The notes under the pieces: model-generated | The model's database searches: none | What the model was told of the DNA's origin: nothing | The model's input: the letters and a program-made list of their open reading frames with translations, nothing else | Assembly (NCBI GenBank): GCA_024402695.1 | Contig: JAKSTG010000018.1 | Coordinates: 1 to 61,143 of the forward strand | Reading direction: 5' to 3' | DNA from: Treponema sp. | GTDB lineage: Bacteria; Spirochaetota; Spirochaetia; Treponematales; Treponemataceae | DNA: 61,143 nucleotides | Made by a program: the position numbers and the translations under genes | In this document: piece after piece, positions 15,672-24,479 of the stretch | How the letters are laid out: every line of letters starts with the position of its first letter | Position numbering within the stretch: the stretch's first letter is position 1

Positions 15672-18416
15672 ATGAAAGCAATCGAAATGGAAAAGGCTTA
15701 CGATCCTAAAACTTTTGAAGATCGTATTTATGGTGAATGGGAAAGCAAAGGCTACTTCAAGCCTGCAAGTGATGAGGCATCTCCAGTACATGGACAGTAC
15801 AAATGCCAGTGTGAATCATGCAAAAAATCAGACACCTACGCCGTCGTCATTCCTCCTCCAAATGTTACCGGCGTTCTTCACATGGGACACGGTCTTAACA
15901 ACACACTTCAGGATATTGTAGTTCGTTACCACCGTATGCGTGGCGACAATACTCTTTGGGTAACTGGTACAGACCACGCCGGTATTGCAACTCAGAACGT
16001 TGTTGAACGTAAACTTAAAGCAGAAGGTCTTTCTCGTAATGACCTGGGCCGTGAAAAGTTCCTGGAACGCACATGGCAGGTAAAAGAAGAACACCACAAC
16101 ATCATCGTAAAACAGCAGAAAAAACTTGGTAACTCAACTGACTGGGACCGCGAACGCTTTACATACGACGAAGGTCTTTCTGGTGCCGTTCGTGACGTTT
16201 TCGTTACTCTTTACGAACGCGGACTTATGTACAAAGGAAAGCGCCTTGTAAACTGGTGTCCTCGCTGTGGTACAGCTCTTGCTGATGACGAAGTTGATCA
16301 TGAAGATACACCTGGCGCAATGTATCATCTTTACTATGAATATGCAGACGGAAGCGGAAAGATTGAAGTTGCTACAACTCGTCCTGAAACTTTCTTTGGT
16401 GATACAGCTGTTGCCGTAAATCCTAAAGATGAACGCTACAAGGCAATTGTTGGAAAAATGCTGAAGCTTCCTCTCACAGGAAAAGAAATTCCTATCATCG
16501 CTGATGAATACGTTGATATGGAATTTGGAACTGGTATGGTAAAAATCACACCGGCTCATGACCCTAACGACTGGGAAGTTGGTAAACGCCACAATCTTGA
16601 AGTAATCAATCTTCTTACTCCAGATGGAAAAATGAACGAAAATGTTCCAGAAAAATACCGTGGTCTTAAACCTGAACAGGCTCGTAAACTTGTAATTGAA
16701 GACCTTACAGAAGCTGGACTTTTCAAAGAAGAAGAAAAAATGGTTCACTCAGTTGGTAAATGTTACCGCTGTAAAACTGTTGTAGAACCTTACCTTTCTG
16801 ACCAGTGGTTCGTAAAAATGAAGCCAATGGCCGACAAAGCCCTTGCTGCATGGAAAGCAGGTGAAATCCAGTTCTTCCCACAGAAATGGGAAAACACTTA
16901 TGAACAGTGGCTGGTAAATATCCGCGACTGGTGTGTAAGCCGTCAGATCTGGTGGGGGCACCGTATTCCTGCATGGTACTGTGAATGTGGTGAAACAATC
17001 GTTAGCCGTACAGATCCAACTTGCTGTCCAAAATGTGGTGCAGGTGCCGACAAACTTAAACAGGATCCTGATGTTCTGGATACATGGTTCAGTTCATGGC
17101 TCTGGCCTTTCTCAACTTTGGGATGGCCTGAAAACACAGAAGACCTGGCAAAATTCTATCCTACAACAGCCCTGGTAACTGCATACGACATCATCTTCTT
17201 CTGGGTTGCACGTATGATTATGGCCGGTCTTGAATTTACAGGAAAGGCTCCGTTCCATGACATTTACATCCACGGTCTTGTTCGCGACAAGCAGGGACGC
17301 AAAATGTCTAAGTCTCTTGGAAACGGTATGGACCCTCTTGAAATCATCGACATGTACGGTGCCGACGCCCTTAAGTTCACACTTGGTTTCATGTGTGCTC
17401 AGGGACAGGATATCCTTATCGATAAAGACAGCTTCAAACTTGGTTCACGTTTCTGTAATAAAGTCTGGAACGCAAGCCGCTACATCATGGGTAACCTTGA
17501 AGGCCGTACTTTGATCCCAATTACAGACGCTGACCTTACAGAACTGGACAAATGGATTTACAGCCGCCTTGATAACGCAACACGCATTGCCCGCGAAGCT
17601 CTCGAAAGCTACCGCTACAATGATGCTGCATCGGCTATGATGGAATACTTCTGGAACGAATACTGTGACTGGTATGTTGAAGCAACAAAACTTTCTTTCA
17701 AGAACGGTGACGAACACGAAAAAGATCGCGTAGTTTCAGTTATCCTGAACCTGCTGGAAGAAAACCTCCGTCTTCTTCACCCATATCTGCCATTTGTAAC
17801 AGAAGAAATCTATGCAAAACTTCCTCTGGCTGAACTGGTAGAAAACCGCAAGAAGGCAGGTGCAAACAAGATCATCACAACTTCTGAATACAATGGCATG
17901 ATCATCAATGCTCCATTCCCAGAACCAAGTGATGACCGCAAGAACGACGCCGTAACAAAACGCTTTGACGTTCTTAAAGACCTTGTTGGTAAAGTTCGCG
18001 CACTCCGTGTTGAATGTGGAATTGACCCGGCACTTAAGATCAACATTGCAATCAAGATTGAAAAGGGAAGTGATGCCGAAGTTTGTATCGCTTACGCCGA
18101 CATGGTTAAGCTCCTTTCTGGTATTGCAAACATCGACTTTGTTGATGCAAAACCAGCTTCTTCAATCGGTACAGTTGGCGTTGGCTTTGAAGCCTTCATC
18201 CTTCTTGATGATTCAATCAACAAGGAACAGCTTCTTACACGCTTCCAGAAAACTCTGGAAGAACACAAAAAATACGCCGAAAGAAGCCAGAACAAGCTGA
18301 ACGGAAACTTCGCCCAGCACGCTCCAAAAGAACAGGTTGAAGCCGAAAAAGCAAAGCTTGCTGAAGAATTAAACGTTGTAGAAAAGATGGAAGTTTACAT
18401 TAAGGAATTGATGTAG
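15672..18416 (+). CDS. valS: Valyl-tRNA synthetase
   Basis: This complete class I synthetase of 914 residues charges tRNA-Val. The HIGH-type motif is HMGH in PPPNVTGVLHMGHG and the KMSKS motif is GRKMSKSLGNG. The editing domain lies between them (TTRPETFFGDTAVAVNP). Two zinc-knuckle-like clusters are visible (WCPRCGTALADDE and YCECGET...CCPKCG), and the C-terminus carries the usual coiled coil (QKTLEEHKKYAERSQNKLNG). The ATG at 15672 has GGAGG at 15663-15667 and is preferred to an in-frame GTG at 15654. Codon choice is strongly biased to C-ending codons in this gene, as expected for high expression. It is followed by a strong terminator. Confidence 0.97.
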   Translation: MKAIEMEKAYDPKTFEDRIYGEWESKGYFKPASDEASPVHGQYKCQCESCKKSDTYAVVIPPPNVTGVLHMGHGLNNTLQDIVVRYHRMRGDNTLWVTGTDHAGIATQNVVERKLKAEGLSRNDLGREKFLERTWQVKEEHHNIIVKQQKKLGNSTDWDRERFTYDEGLSGAVRDVFVTLYERGLMYKGKRLVNWCPRCGTALADDEVDHEDTPGAMYHLYYEYADGSGKIEVATTRPETFFGDTAVAVNPKDERYKAIVGKMLKLPLTGKEIPIIADEYVDMEFGTGMVKITPAHDPNDWEVGKRHNLEVINLLTPDGKMNENVPEKYRGLKPEQARKLVIEDLTEAGLFKEEEKMVHSVGKCYRCKTVVEPYLSDQWFVKMKPMADKALAAWKAGEIQFFPQKWENTYEQWLVNIRDWCVSRQIWWGHRIPAWYCECGETIVSRTDPTCCPKCGAGADKLKQDPDVLDTWFSSWLWPFSTLGWPENTEDLAKFYPTTALVTAYDIIFFWVARMIMAGLEFTGKAPFHDIYIHGLVRDKQGRKMSKSLGNGMDPLEIIDMYGADALKFTLGFMCAQGQDILIDKDSFKLGSRFCNKVWNASRYIMGNLEGRTLIPITDADLTELDKWIYSRLDNATRIAREALESYRYNDAASAMMEYFWNEYCDWYVEATKLSFKNGDEHEKDRVVSVILNLLEENLRLLHPYLPFVTEEIYAKLPLAELVENRKKAGANKIITTSEYNGMIINAPFPEPSDDRKNDAVTKRFDVLKDLVGKVRALRVECGIDPALKINIAIKIEKGSDAEVCIAYADMVKLLSGIANIDFVDAKPASSIGTVGVGFEAFILLDDSINKEQLLTRFQKTLEEHKKYAERSQNKLNGNFAQHAPKEQVEAEKAKLAEELNVVEKMEVYIKELM

Positions 18417-18448
18417 AAATAATTTAGCGCGAGTTTTCTTGCGACACA

Positions 18449-18484
18449 ATCCTCGGTGGTGAATGCTGCCGGGGATTTTTTTTT
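18449..18484 (+). terminator. Rho-independent terminator of valS
   Basis: An 8-bp stem ATCCTCGG/CCGGGGAT with a 12-base loop (18449-18476) is followed by nine T. Confidence 0.88.
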
Positions 18485-18519
18485 GATTTAGTTCTAAGGA
18501 TTCTTTATATTTAATGATG

Positions 18520-18528
18520 TGCTATAAT
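18520..18528 (+). promoter_or_regulatory. Extended -10 promoter for the YitT gene
   Basis: TGCTATAAT at 18520-18528 is a full extended -10 box 30 bp upstream of the ATG at 18559. Confidence 0.6.
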
Positions 18529-18558
18529 TGATTAGCAAAATAATACAAAGCGGTGTAT

Positions 18559-19410
18559 ATGTTGAAGAATGAAATTAAGCGTTTAATTTTGATTGTTTTA
18601 GGTGCAGTCCTAATGGCCGTGAATATCAATACTTTTGTGCATTCCGCAAGTTTGATACCAGGCGGCTTCAGTGGTCTGGCACTTTTGATTCAGAATATTT
18701 TTAGAACTTATTTTGAAGTTAATTTACCATTTTCAATTCTTGTATACATTTTCAATATTTTTCCAATTTACATCGGTTTCAGGTACATAGGTAAAAAGTT
18801 TACTTTGTATTCTATGGTGATGATTATTTTATCCGGATTATTAACTGATATTATTCCGGGACTGAAAATAACTGATGACATTTTGCTCTGTTCAATTTTT
18901 GGTGGAATCTGTAATGCAGTTGCTATTAACTGCTGCTTAATGGCAGACAGTTCTTCTGGAGGAACAGATTTTATTTCGATTTACGTTTCAGAAAAAACCG
19001 GAAAATCTGCCTGGAATTTTATTATGGCAGGAAACTTCTGTGTTCTGCTGGTGGCAGGTATTCTGATAAATTGGAACGCTGCTTTGTATTCCATCATTTT
19101 TCAGTATGTTTCAACTCAGGTTCTGAATCTGCTTTACAGGCGGTATGAAAAAATCACATTGCTGATTGTTACCGATAAGCCTGATGAAATTTACAAAATT
19201 ATAAAGGAACAGACTAATCATGATGCTACTGTGTTTAACGGTAAAGGCTGTTATCAGGGAGTGGAACATCCTATGCTTTATTCTGTTGTATCCGGTTCAG
19301 AAAGCGGAAACCTTGAAAAACAGATTCGCCTGGCAGATCCTGATGCCTTTATAAATGTTATTCGATCTAAATCTATAGTAGGTAGATTCTTTAAAAGGAA
19401 TCTTGATTAA
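18559..19410 (+). CDS. YitT family membrane protein (DUF2179)
   Basis: This 283-residue protein has about five transmembrane segments in the first 200 residues, with the family hallmark IPGGFSGLALLI near residue 34 and a second SSSGGTDFIS motif. The soluble C-terminal DUF2179 domain (about 210-280, KITLLIVTDKPDEIYKIIKE... VIRSKSIVGRFF) is intact. YitT proteins are widespread inner-membrane proteins without an agreed biochemical role. The start at ATG 18559 is chosen over GTG 18553. Only a weak GCGGTG ribosome site is seen. A small lipoprotein gene follows 15 bp later and may be cotranscribed. Confidence 0.88.
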   Translation: MLKNEIKRLILIVLGAVLMAVNINTFVHSASLIPGGFSGLALLIQNIFRTYFEVNLPFSILVYIFNIFPIYIGFRYIGKKFTLYSMVMIILSGLLTDIIPGLKITDDILLCSIFGGICNAVAINCCLMADSSSGGTDFISIYVSEKTGKSAWNFIMAGNFCVLLVAGILINWNAALYSIIFQYVSTQVLNLLYRRYEKITLLIVTDKPDEIYKIIKEQTNHDATVFNGKGCYQGVEHPMLYSVVSGSESGNLEKQIRLADPDAFINVIRSKSIVGRFFKRNLD

Positions 19411-19425
19411 AAAAGGAGCTGTTAT

Positions 19426-19929
19426 ATGAATTGTAGAAAATTTTTTGTTGTTTTTTTGATTCTTTTTAGTTTTCTTTTGAGCGGTTGTTTTTCAGAAAAA
19501 AACAGTCCTTTTCCAGACAGTGAATGGATTATGCAGAATTATGATAATGAGGCTAAACTTTATTATCATCACCTGATTTTACGTCCTGATCATTCTGTTA
19601 TGCTCAGAACTTCTTACGCTGATTCAGAAAATATTATTGTGTGGCGCGGAAAATATAAAATCAATGCAAAAAAAATTATTTTTAATTTTGAAGATTGCAG
19701 TCGATTTGAAAAAGGCGAAAATATCGGACAGTACAGCGACAAGCGGCTTGTGAAGTTTTATTCCGGGGAATATTTTTATTCACTTGGACTAATAGGCGAT
19801 GAAGATAACAAAGTCTGGCACCTTCAGCTTATCCGCCCAAAGAATCAGTTTTATGGCGAAACAAAAGATATTTACGGTAATTATTTTGAAGAGTTTGTGA
19901 AAGTTGAATCTTCAGTAGACTTGAAATAA
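19426..19929 (+). CDS. Small lipoprotein, unknown function
   Basis: This 167-residue protein has a clear lipoprotein signal (FFVVFLILFSFLLSGC, Cys near residue 21). The mature part is beta-rich, with a pattern of WxxxGKYKINxxKIIF reminiscent of small lipocalin-like or META-like envelope proteins, but I cannot assign a family. AAAGGAGC precedes the ATG. It lies 15 bp after the YitT gene on the same strand, with a separate terminator not evident, so it is probably in the same operon. Confidence 0.75.
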   Translation: MNCRKFFVVFLILFSFLLSGCFSEKNSPFPDSEWIMQNYDNEAKLYYHHLILRPDHSVMLRTSYADSENIIVWRGKYKINAKKIIFNFEDCSRFEKGENIGQYSDKRLVKFYSGEYFYSLGLIGDEDNKVWHLQLIRPKNQFYGETKDIYGNYFEEFVKVESSVDLK

Positions 19930-20026
19930 CTGAATCCTATTTAAAAAAAATTGGCTAGAGTATTTTTCTTGTTTTCAACTTTTTTGATATATTTCGTTAT
20001 ATTATAAATGTCAAGGAGGTCTTAGA

Positions 20027-20239
20027 ATGAAAGCACTTTCTGTTACCGAAATTGAAAAAAATGCAGATGAAATTACAAAGGATATTTCAGAAAGAACAGA
20101 ATTTTTAAAAGAGAATTTTGGATCTGAAACCTGGGCTGATTTGAATCGTATTTGGGGAAAATTTGATAAAGAGATTTCTTCAAAGAAAACAGAAATCCCT
20201 GATTGGACTCTTGATGAAATGTTAGCAATGAAATGGTAA
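20027..20239 (+). CDS. Small hypothetical protein, 70 residues
   Basis: This short charged, helical protein (MKALSVTEIEKNADEIT...) has an unusually strong ribosome site AAGGAGG about 8 bases before the ATG and a TATATTATAAA-type -10 region upstream. It ends in a Trp-rich tail (WTLDEMLAMKW). No domain is recognised. Its size and acidic helical character would fit an antitoxin or small regulatory partner, but no toxin gene is adjacent, so this is only a possibility. It converges on the response regulator gene. Confidence 0.6.
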   Translation: MKALSVTEIEKNADEITKDISERTEFLKENFGSETWADLNRIWGKFDKEISSKKTEIPDWTLDEMLAMKW

Positions 20240-20264
20240 TTTTCCTGTTACCTGTGTTGCTGCA

Positions 20265-20885
20265 TTATTTATTGAATCTGTATTTGGATAAAAATTCTGT
20301 TCTATTTTCGCAGAATGTTTTTTCATAAATTGTTGTAACATACACTTCAACAGAGTGCTTGCTGAGATTTAATATTTTCCCAATTTCAGCATTACTTTTT
20401 CCTTGAATCATTTCCTGAAAAATTAAAGATTCTTTTTTTGTTAAAAGACACATGGCTTCATCAATTACTTTTTGATTCTGAATCAATCTTTCTTCGATAT
20501 AGGAATTGCCGGAATAAATATTTTTTATGCATTTTAAAAATTCTTCTGACTCTGAAGCTTTTGAAATGTATCCGTCAATTTTCAGTTCTTTAGCTTTTAA
20601 GATGTAATCATTCTCATCATGCATAGAATACATAACAATTTTAAGATCTGGAAAAGTTGTTTTTATGTAAGCTGCTAAATCAAATCCGTTTTCGTTTGCC
20701 AGTTCAACATCAATGATTATCAAGTCAGGAAGCTGTGAATCCAGAAGGGCTTTTGTTGAATCTATAGTTTTGGCAGTTCCAATAACTTTAGAATCAGATT
20801 TGGATTCCAGGAAGTTTTTTAGCCCAATCTGGAGCATGTCGTGATCATCAACTATATAAATTGTGTGCTGCTCATTTGAGTTCAT
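20265..20885 (-). CDS. NarL/LuxR-family response regulator
   Basis: This 206-residue two-component regulator has an intact receiver domain with acidic pair Asp13-Asp14, phospho-acceptor Asp59 (LIIIDVEL) and Lys109 (GYISKAS). The C-terminal LuxR helix-turn-helix (about 145-200) reads LTKKESLIFQEMIQGKSNAE and then IGKILNLSKHSVEVYV. It should dimerise and bind DNA when phosphorylated. The start overlaps the histidine kinase stop by 4 bp, so the two are translationally coupled and form a cognate pair. Targets may include the envelope genes downstream, which is inference. Confidence 0.93.
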   Translation of the reverse strand: MNSNEQHTIYIVDDHDMLQIGLKNFLESKSDSKVIGTAKTIDSTKALLDSQLPDLIIIDVELANENGFDLAAYIKTTFPDLKIVMYSMHDENDYILKAKELKIDGYISKASESEEFLKCIKNIYSGNSYIEERLIQNQKVIDEAMCLLTKKESLIFQEMIQGKSNAEIGKILNLSKHSVEVYVTTIYEKTFCENRTEFLSKYRFNK

Positions 20886-22006
20886 TTGACTGGAACCTCC
20901 AGTTTGATTTCTGTTCCACTGTTTATTTCTGATGAAATTGAAAAGCTTGCGTTAATATCTTTTGCACGGTTTCTCATATTTGAAATGCCAAAGTGACCGT
21001 ATTGCAAAGCAGTTTCTTTCAAAAGTTTTTCAGAATTAAATCCGGTTCCATTATCGGTAATGTATACTTTTAACATTTTTTGATTGTTATTTTGGATAAT
21101 GGTGATGATGATAGAAACTATGGAAGCCTTTGCATGCTTTTCTATGTTGTTCAATGCTTCTTGGATAATTCGGAAAATATTAATGGTCTGTTTCATGCTT
21201 AAAGAAGAGATGTCCAGTTTATCCTGCATTTTCAGAATACATTCAATTCCGCTTTTTGCAGTAAATTGATCGATTAAATTATGAATGGCAAGAATAAATC
21301 CATTAATGTCTTTGTTGTTTCCGGAAAGTTCAATTGGTGTAAGGTTATTACAGATGGCCCTGAGCTGGCTGATGCAGGAATTGGTTTGAGAGATTAATTC
21401 ATCTTTTAGGCTTTCATTATTTTGGATATCGGCAGAATCAATTAATTCATATTTAAAAGAAAGAGCTTTTATATCCTGAAGTACTGTATCGTGAATTTCT
21501 TTTGATATTCGTGAACGTTCAGTTTCAATTCCGTCAATCATGAACCTGGAATATATTCCCATTTGTTTGGCTTCATTACGTTTCTTTTCGTAGTTTTTAT
21601 AAATGATAAACAGGAACACAGAAATAATTACACAGAAAACCAGAAGCAGTTGTGAAAGATAAATATACTCGTGATTAGATTTCTGGCTGATTAAAAGGTC
21701 CAGCTGTCCTAAATTAAAAACTGCACTACGGATTTGAGCGATATCTTCACTTTCGATGGCAGCATCCAATTTTTTTAAGGAATCTCCGTAGGTTTCAGAA
21801 ATAATCATGTTTTTATAAATGTCCGTTTCCGTAAATTCTTTGTGACGTTTAAAAAAATACTCCAGGCTGTTGTCTTCTGTGCCAGTGGCAATGGAATTTT
21901 CAACCTGAATCCAGTCTTCATAAATTTTATTGATTTGATTATTCGTTTCACAAGAAATAAGCGAAAAAAATAATAAAGTTATAGAAATTTTAAATAAGAT
22001 TTTCAT
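20882..22006 (-). CDS. Sensor histidine kinase, NarX/DegS-like (HisKA_3)
   Basis: The 374-residue kinase starts at the ATG at 22006, where a lipoprotein-like signal begins (LLFFSLISC, Cys about 19). The longer reading frame back to 22126 runs into the divergent gene. A periplasmic region of about 140 residues is followed by a membrane helix (LLVFCVIISVFLFIIY), the HisKA_3 phospho-acceptor motif SKEIHDTVLQD and an HATPase_c domain ending with DNGTGFN and GIRN-like HFGISNMRNRAK. If Cys19 is lipidated the sensor would be anchored at both ends of its periplasmic part, which is unusual. It partners the overlapping response regulator and is divergent from the ECF-like gene over 55 bp. Confidence 0.88.
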   Translation of the reverse strand: MKILFKISITLLFFSLISCETNNQINKIYEDWIQVENSIATGTEDNSLEYFFKRHKEFTETDIYKNMIISETYGDSLKKLDAAIESEDIAQIRSAVFNLGQLDLLISQKSNHEYIYLSQLLLVFCVIISVFLFIIYKNYEKKRNEAKQMGIYSRFMIDGIETERSRISKEIHDTVLQDIKALSFKYELIDSADIQNNESLKDELISQTNSCISQLRAICNNLTPIELSGNNKDINGFILAIHNLIDQFTAKSGIECILKMQDKLDISSLSMKQTINIFRIIQEALNNIEKHAKASIVSIIITIIQNNNQKMLKVYITDNGTGFNSEKLLKETALQYGHFGISNMRNRAKDINASFSISSEINSGTEIKLEVPVK

Positions 22007-22061
22007 AGAATCGTGTATACTATTGATAGAAAACATTGAAATTATTATAGCATAAAACATT

Positions 22062-22667
22062 ATGAAGACTGAAAAGATATTTTTAAAAATTATAATCGGA
22101 ATCGTTGCAGGAATCATATTAAACATCCTGCCAATGTATTTAATTCAATATAAACTGGAACTTCCTCTTTTTATGGATACTTTGGGAAGTATAACCGTCG
22201 CTTTTGTTTTTGGCGGAGTTCCGGCAATCATCTGTGCAACAATTTCACAGATAATTATGTTTTTTGTAGAGCATTATGCCAGTGCAATTATTCTTCTTTA
22301 TGTTACAACGGTTTATGCAGCTATTGGAGTAGTGTGTCTTTTTAGAAACTCCCTGCAGGAAACAGATTCTGTTTTGAATACGATTTTTATTATCTTCTTT
22401 ATTTCCATTTTGATGGCACTTTGTGTTTCCATAAGCGGTGGTATTGTAAACGCAATCTGTATTTATGTTCAGGATATAACAGGTTACGCCATTCAGGATA
22501 ATGCAGCCACAAGTTATTTTCAGGTTGATTTATTGAAAATGGGATTAAGTTCCATACCGGCATATATTCTTTCAAGAATTCCTAGTAATCTGATCGAACG
22601 GCCGATTATTACAGTTATTTCTTTTGGAATAAGTGTTATGTATCAGAAATTACAGAAGTCAGAATAG
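22062..22667 (+). CDS. ECF transporter S-component-like membrane protein
   Basis: This 201-residue integral membrane protein has about six hydrophobic segments and the opening MDTLGSITVAFVFGGVPA. That opening is typical of ECF substrate-binding (S) components and of related sensor membrane domains. No ATPase or T-component gene is nearby, so it would need a shared energising module, or it may act as a membrane sensor. It is divergently transcribed from the histidine kinase, and its stop is 7 bp from the end of the converging LuxR-type regulator. The placement between two regulators hints at a sensing role for the locus. Substrate unknown. Confidence 0.65.
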   Translation: MKTEKIFLKIIIGIVAGIILNILPMYLIQYKLELPLFMDTLGSITVAFVFGGVPAIICATISQIIMFFVEHYASAIILLYVTTVYAAIGVVCLFRNSLQETDSVLNTIFIIFFISILMALCVSISGGIVNAICIYVQDITGYAIQDNAATSYFQVDLLKMGLSSIPAYILSRIPSNLIERPIITVISFGISVMYQKLQKSE

Positions 22668-22674
22668 AATGATT

Positions 22675-23298
22675 TTATAAAGAAAAATATGTAAGAAGTT
22701 CAGAATAATTATTTACATTTGCTTTATGATAAATATTCGAAAGATGAACTTCGGCTGTATGTTTTGAAAGATCTAATTGAGCAGCAATTTCTTTGAGACT
22801 CTTGTTTGGTGAAGATAAAACTTCATAAACAACATTTCTTTGCGTTAGTGAAAGTTCCTCTTCAAATGAAGATATTTTTTTCAATAAATCAGAAAAAATC
22901 GGATCGTAATAGAATCCTCCCAGTTCCAGAACATTAATACAGCTCAGTAAACAGTCCGGACTGGAATGTTTTGAAACATATCCGGATATAAGGTGCTGTT
23001 TTGCTTTTAAGATAAGACCAGGCGTTGAAAGCTGGGAATAAATAATAGTTTGTATTCCTTCTTGAGTCATTTTTTGAATAAATTGGAAGGTTTTATCATC
23101 TTTAAAAGAATCATAATCAAAAATGACAATGGTGTTTTTAGAAACGCTACTGATATTAAAACAGTCAAAATCATAATCAGAAAAAAGCAGCATAAGTGAG
23201 ATTTTACAACCTGGTTTATTCAGCTCAATAAAACTTTTACACCCATTTCCTTCCATATTGTTTGAGGTTAATAAAATTATCTCTGTTTCAGACTGCAT
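22675..23298 (-). CDS. LuxR-type regulator with degenerate receiver domain
   Basis: This 207-residue protein has the length and layout of NarL regulators. The receiver has lost the N-terminal acidic pair (LLTSNN where Asp-Asp is expected) and keeps a possible acceptor region IFDYDS (Asp61 or Asp63) and the conserved Lys in GYVSKHS. The C-terminal LuxR helix-turn-helix is intact (LTQRNVVYEVLSSPNKSLKE, then IAAQLDLSKHTAEVHLSNIY). It is probably phosphorylation-independent or senses through another route. It is encoded alone, pointing away from the LPP20-like gene over a 154-bp divergent region that could hold its operator. Confidence 0.82.
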   Translation of the reverse strand: MQSETEIILLTSNNMEGNGCKSFIELNKPGCKISLMLLFSDYDFDCFNISSVSKNTIVIFDYDSFKDDKTFQFIQKMTQEGIQTIIYSQLSTPGLILKAKQHLISGYVSKHSSPDCLLSCINVLELGGFYYDPIFSDLLKKISSFEEELSLTQRNVVYEVLSSPNKSLKEIAAQLDLSKHTAEVHLSNIYHKANVNNYSELLTYFSL

Positions 23299-23452
23299 AA
23301 TATTAGGATAACAACAGATTTTTCTAAAAAAAATTGAGAGATACTCAAAAATAATTGATTAGGTCTCAATGGAAAATGCCTAAAATTGATTTATCATTCA
23401 ATTTTAGGTAAATACTATTAATTTGTGCTTTTTGTTTTTAGAGGTTTTAAAA

Positions 23453-24457
23453 ATGAAAAAGAAATTTTTATTATTTTTTATACTTTTTCTTACTTCTTTT
23501 TCTATGTTTTCCAAACAAGTAAAAATTCCAGAGTGGGTACAGAATTATAAAACTGTTTATCCGGCAGCAGAGTATCTGGCCCAGCGTGGAAGCGGAGATT
23601 CTGCAGAAAAAGCACGCAATGATGCAATATCCGCTTTATCACGGTATTTTCAGACAAATGTATCGGCAAATCTTTCTACGACAATGAGTTCTGTAACAAC
23701 AGGGAATACAATTGATGAGAGAACTGAAATTATTGATGAAGTACGCATCCAATCCCAGGTTGATTTTTTTGGTATTGAATATACAGAACCTTTTTACTTG
23801 AAATCGGAGAAAAAATGGTACTGTGTTGTTTATTTGAATCGAAATGATGCATGGCAACAGTTAAAACCTCAAATTGATGTAAAGAAAAATAGTTTCATTG
23901 GATTATATAAAAATCTTGAGAAAGAGAAAGATTATTTTACAAAGATGGAATTATGTCAAAAAGTCTGGGAATGTGGAAAAGAACTTTTGGTAGACCTTGG
24001 ATATGGAAGAATCATTAAGGCTGATGCAGAAGCTGCTTATCAGAATGAAAGAGATATGATTGCAAATGTTCCTGTAATTTTTGAGGAAGCAAAACAGAAT
24101 TGTTCAATGTGGTTGAATATTGAGACTGATTATAACAGAACCATTTCTAATGCATTATCTCAAGTGTTAGGTGATTTTGGCTTATCAGTAAGTAAAACAC
24201 AGATTGAAGCAAATTATTATGTCAATGTCGAAATTGATGAAAATATAACTGGAAATGATCCCATGTCTATAAAACCCTGGATAAGCTTAAAAATAATAAG
24301 TAATGCCGGGAAAACTGTTTATTCATTCGAAATAACAGCAGAAGAAAAATCAATCGGTTATTCGTTGGAAAGTGCCCGTAAAAAAGCATATCCAAAATTA
24401 ACAAAGGAACTTGAAAATGCATTGAAGCAGAAGCTTAATAGCATTTTAAAATTATAA
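23453..24457 (+). CDS. LPP20-family secreted protein
   Basis: This 334-residue exported protein has an N-terminal signal (KKKFLLFFILFLTSFSMFS) with no clear lipobox. Residues about 20-140 match the LPP20 pattern: IPEWVQNY, YLAQRGSGDSAEKARNDAISALSRYF and then YLKSEKKWYCVVYLNRNDAW. The C-terminal part (about 200-330) repeats a beta-alpha unit with VEIDENITG and SARKKAYPKL. LPP20-like proteins are surface or periplasmic proteins of Helicobacter and spirochaetes with unknown function. The ATG at 23453 has AGAGG upstream and is preferred over an upstream in-frame start at 23423. A second lipoprotein follows 22 bp later. Confidence 0.8.
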   Translation: MKKKFLLFFILFLTSFSMFSKQVKIPEWVQNYKTVYPAAEYLAQRGSGDSAEKARNDAISALSRYFQTNVSANLSTTMSSVTTGNTIDERTEIIDEVRIQSQVDFFGIEYTEPFYLKSEKKWYCVVYLNRNDAWQQLKPQIDVKKNSFIGLYKNLEKEKDYFTKMELCQKVWECGKELLVDLGYGRIIKADAEAAYQNERDMIANVPVIFEEAKQNCSMWLNIETDYNRTISNALSQVLGDFGLSVSKTQIEANYYVNVEIDENITGNDPMSIKPWISLKIISNAGKTVYSFEITAEEKSIGYSLESARKKAYPKLTKELENALKQKLNSILKL

Positions 24458-24479
24458 GATTTTCATTATGGAGGAAAAA

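Noticed and set aside
22007..22126. Upstream extension of the histidine kinase by 40 codons
   Set aside because: It would overlap the divergent gene start and place a hydrophobic stretch before a good lipoprotein signal. The ATG at 22006 fits better.
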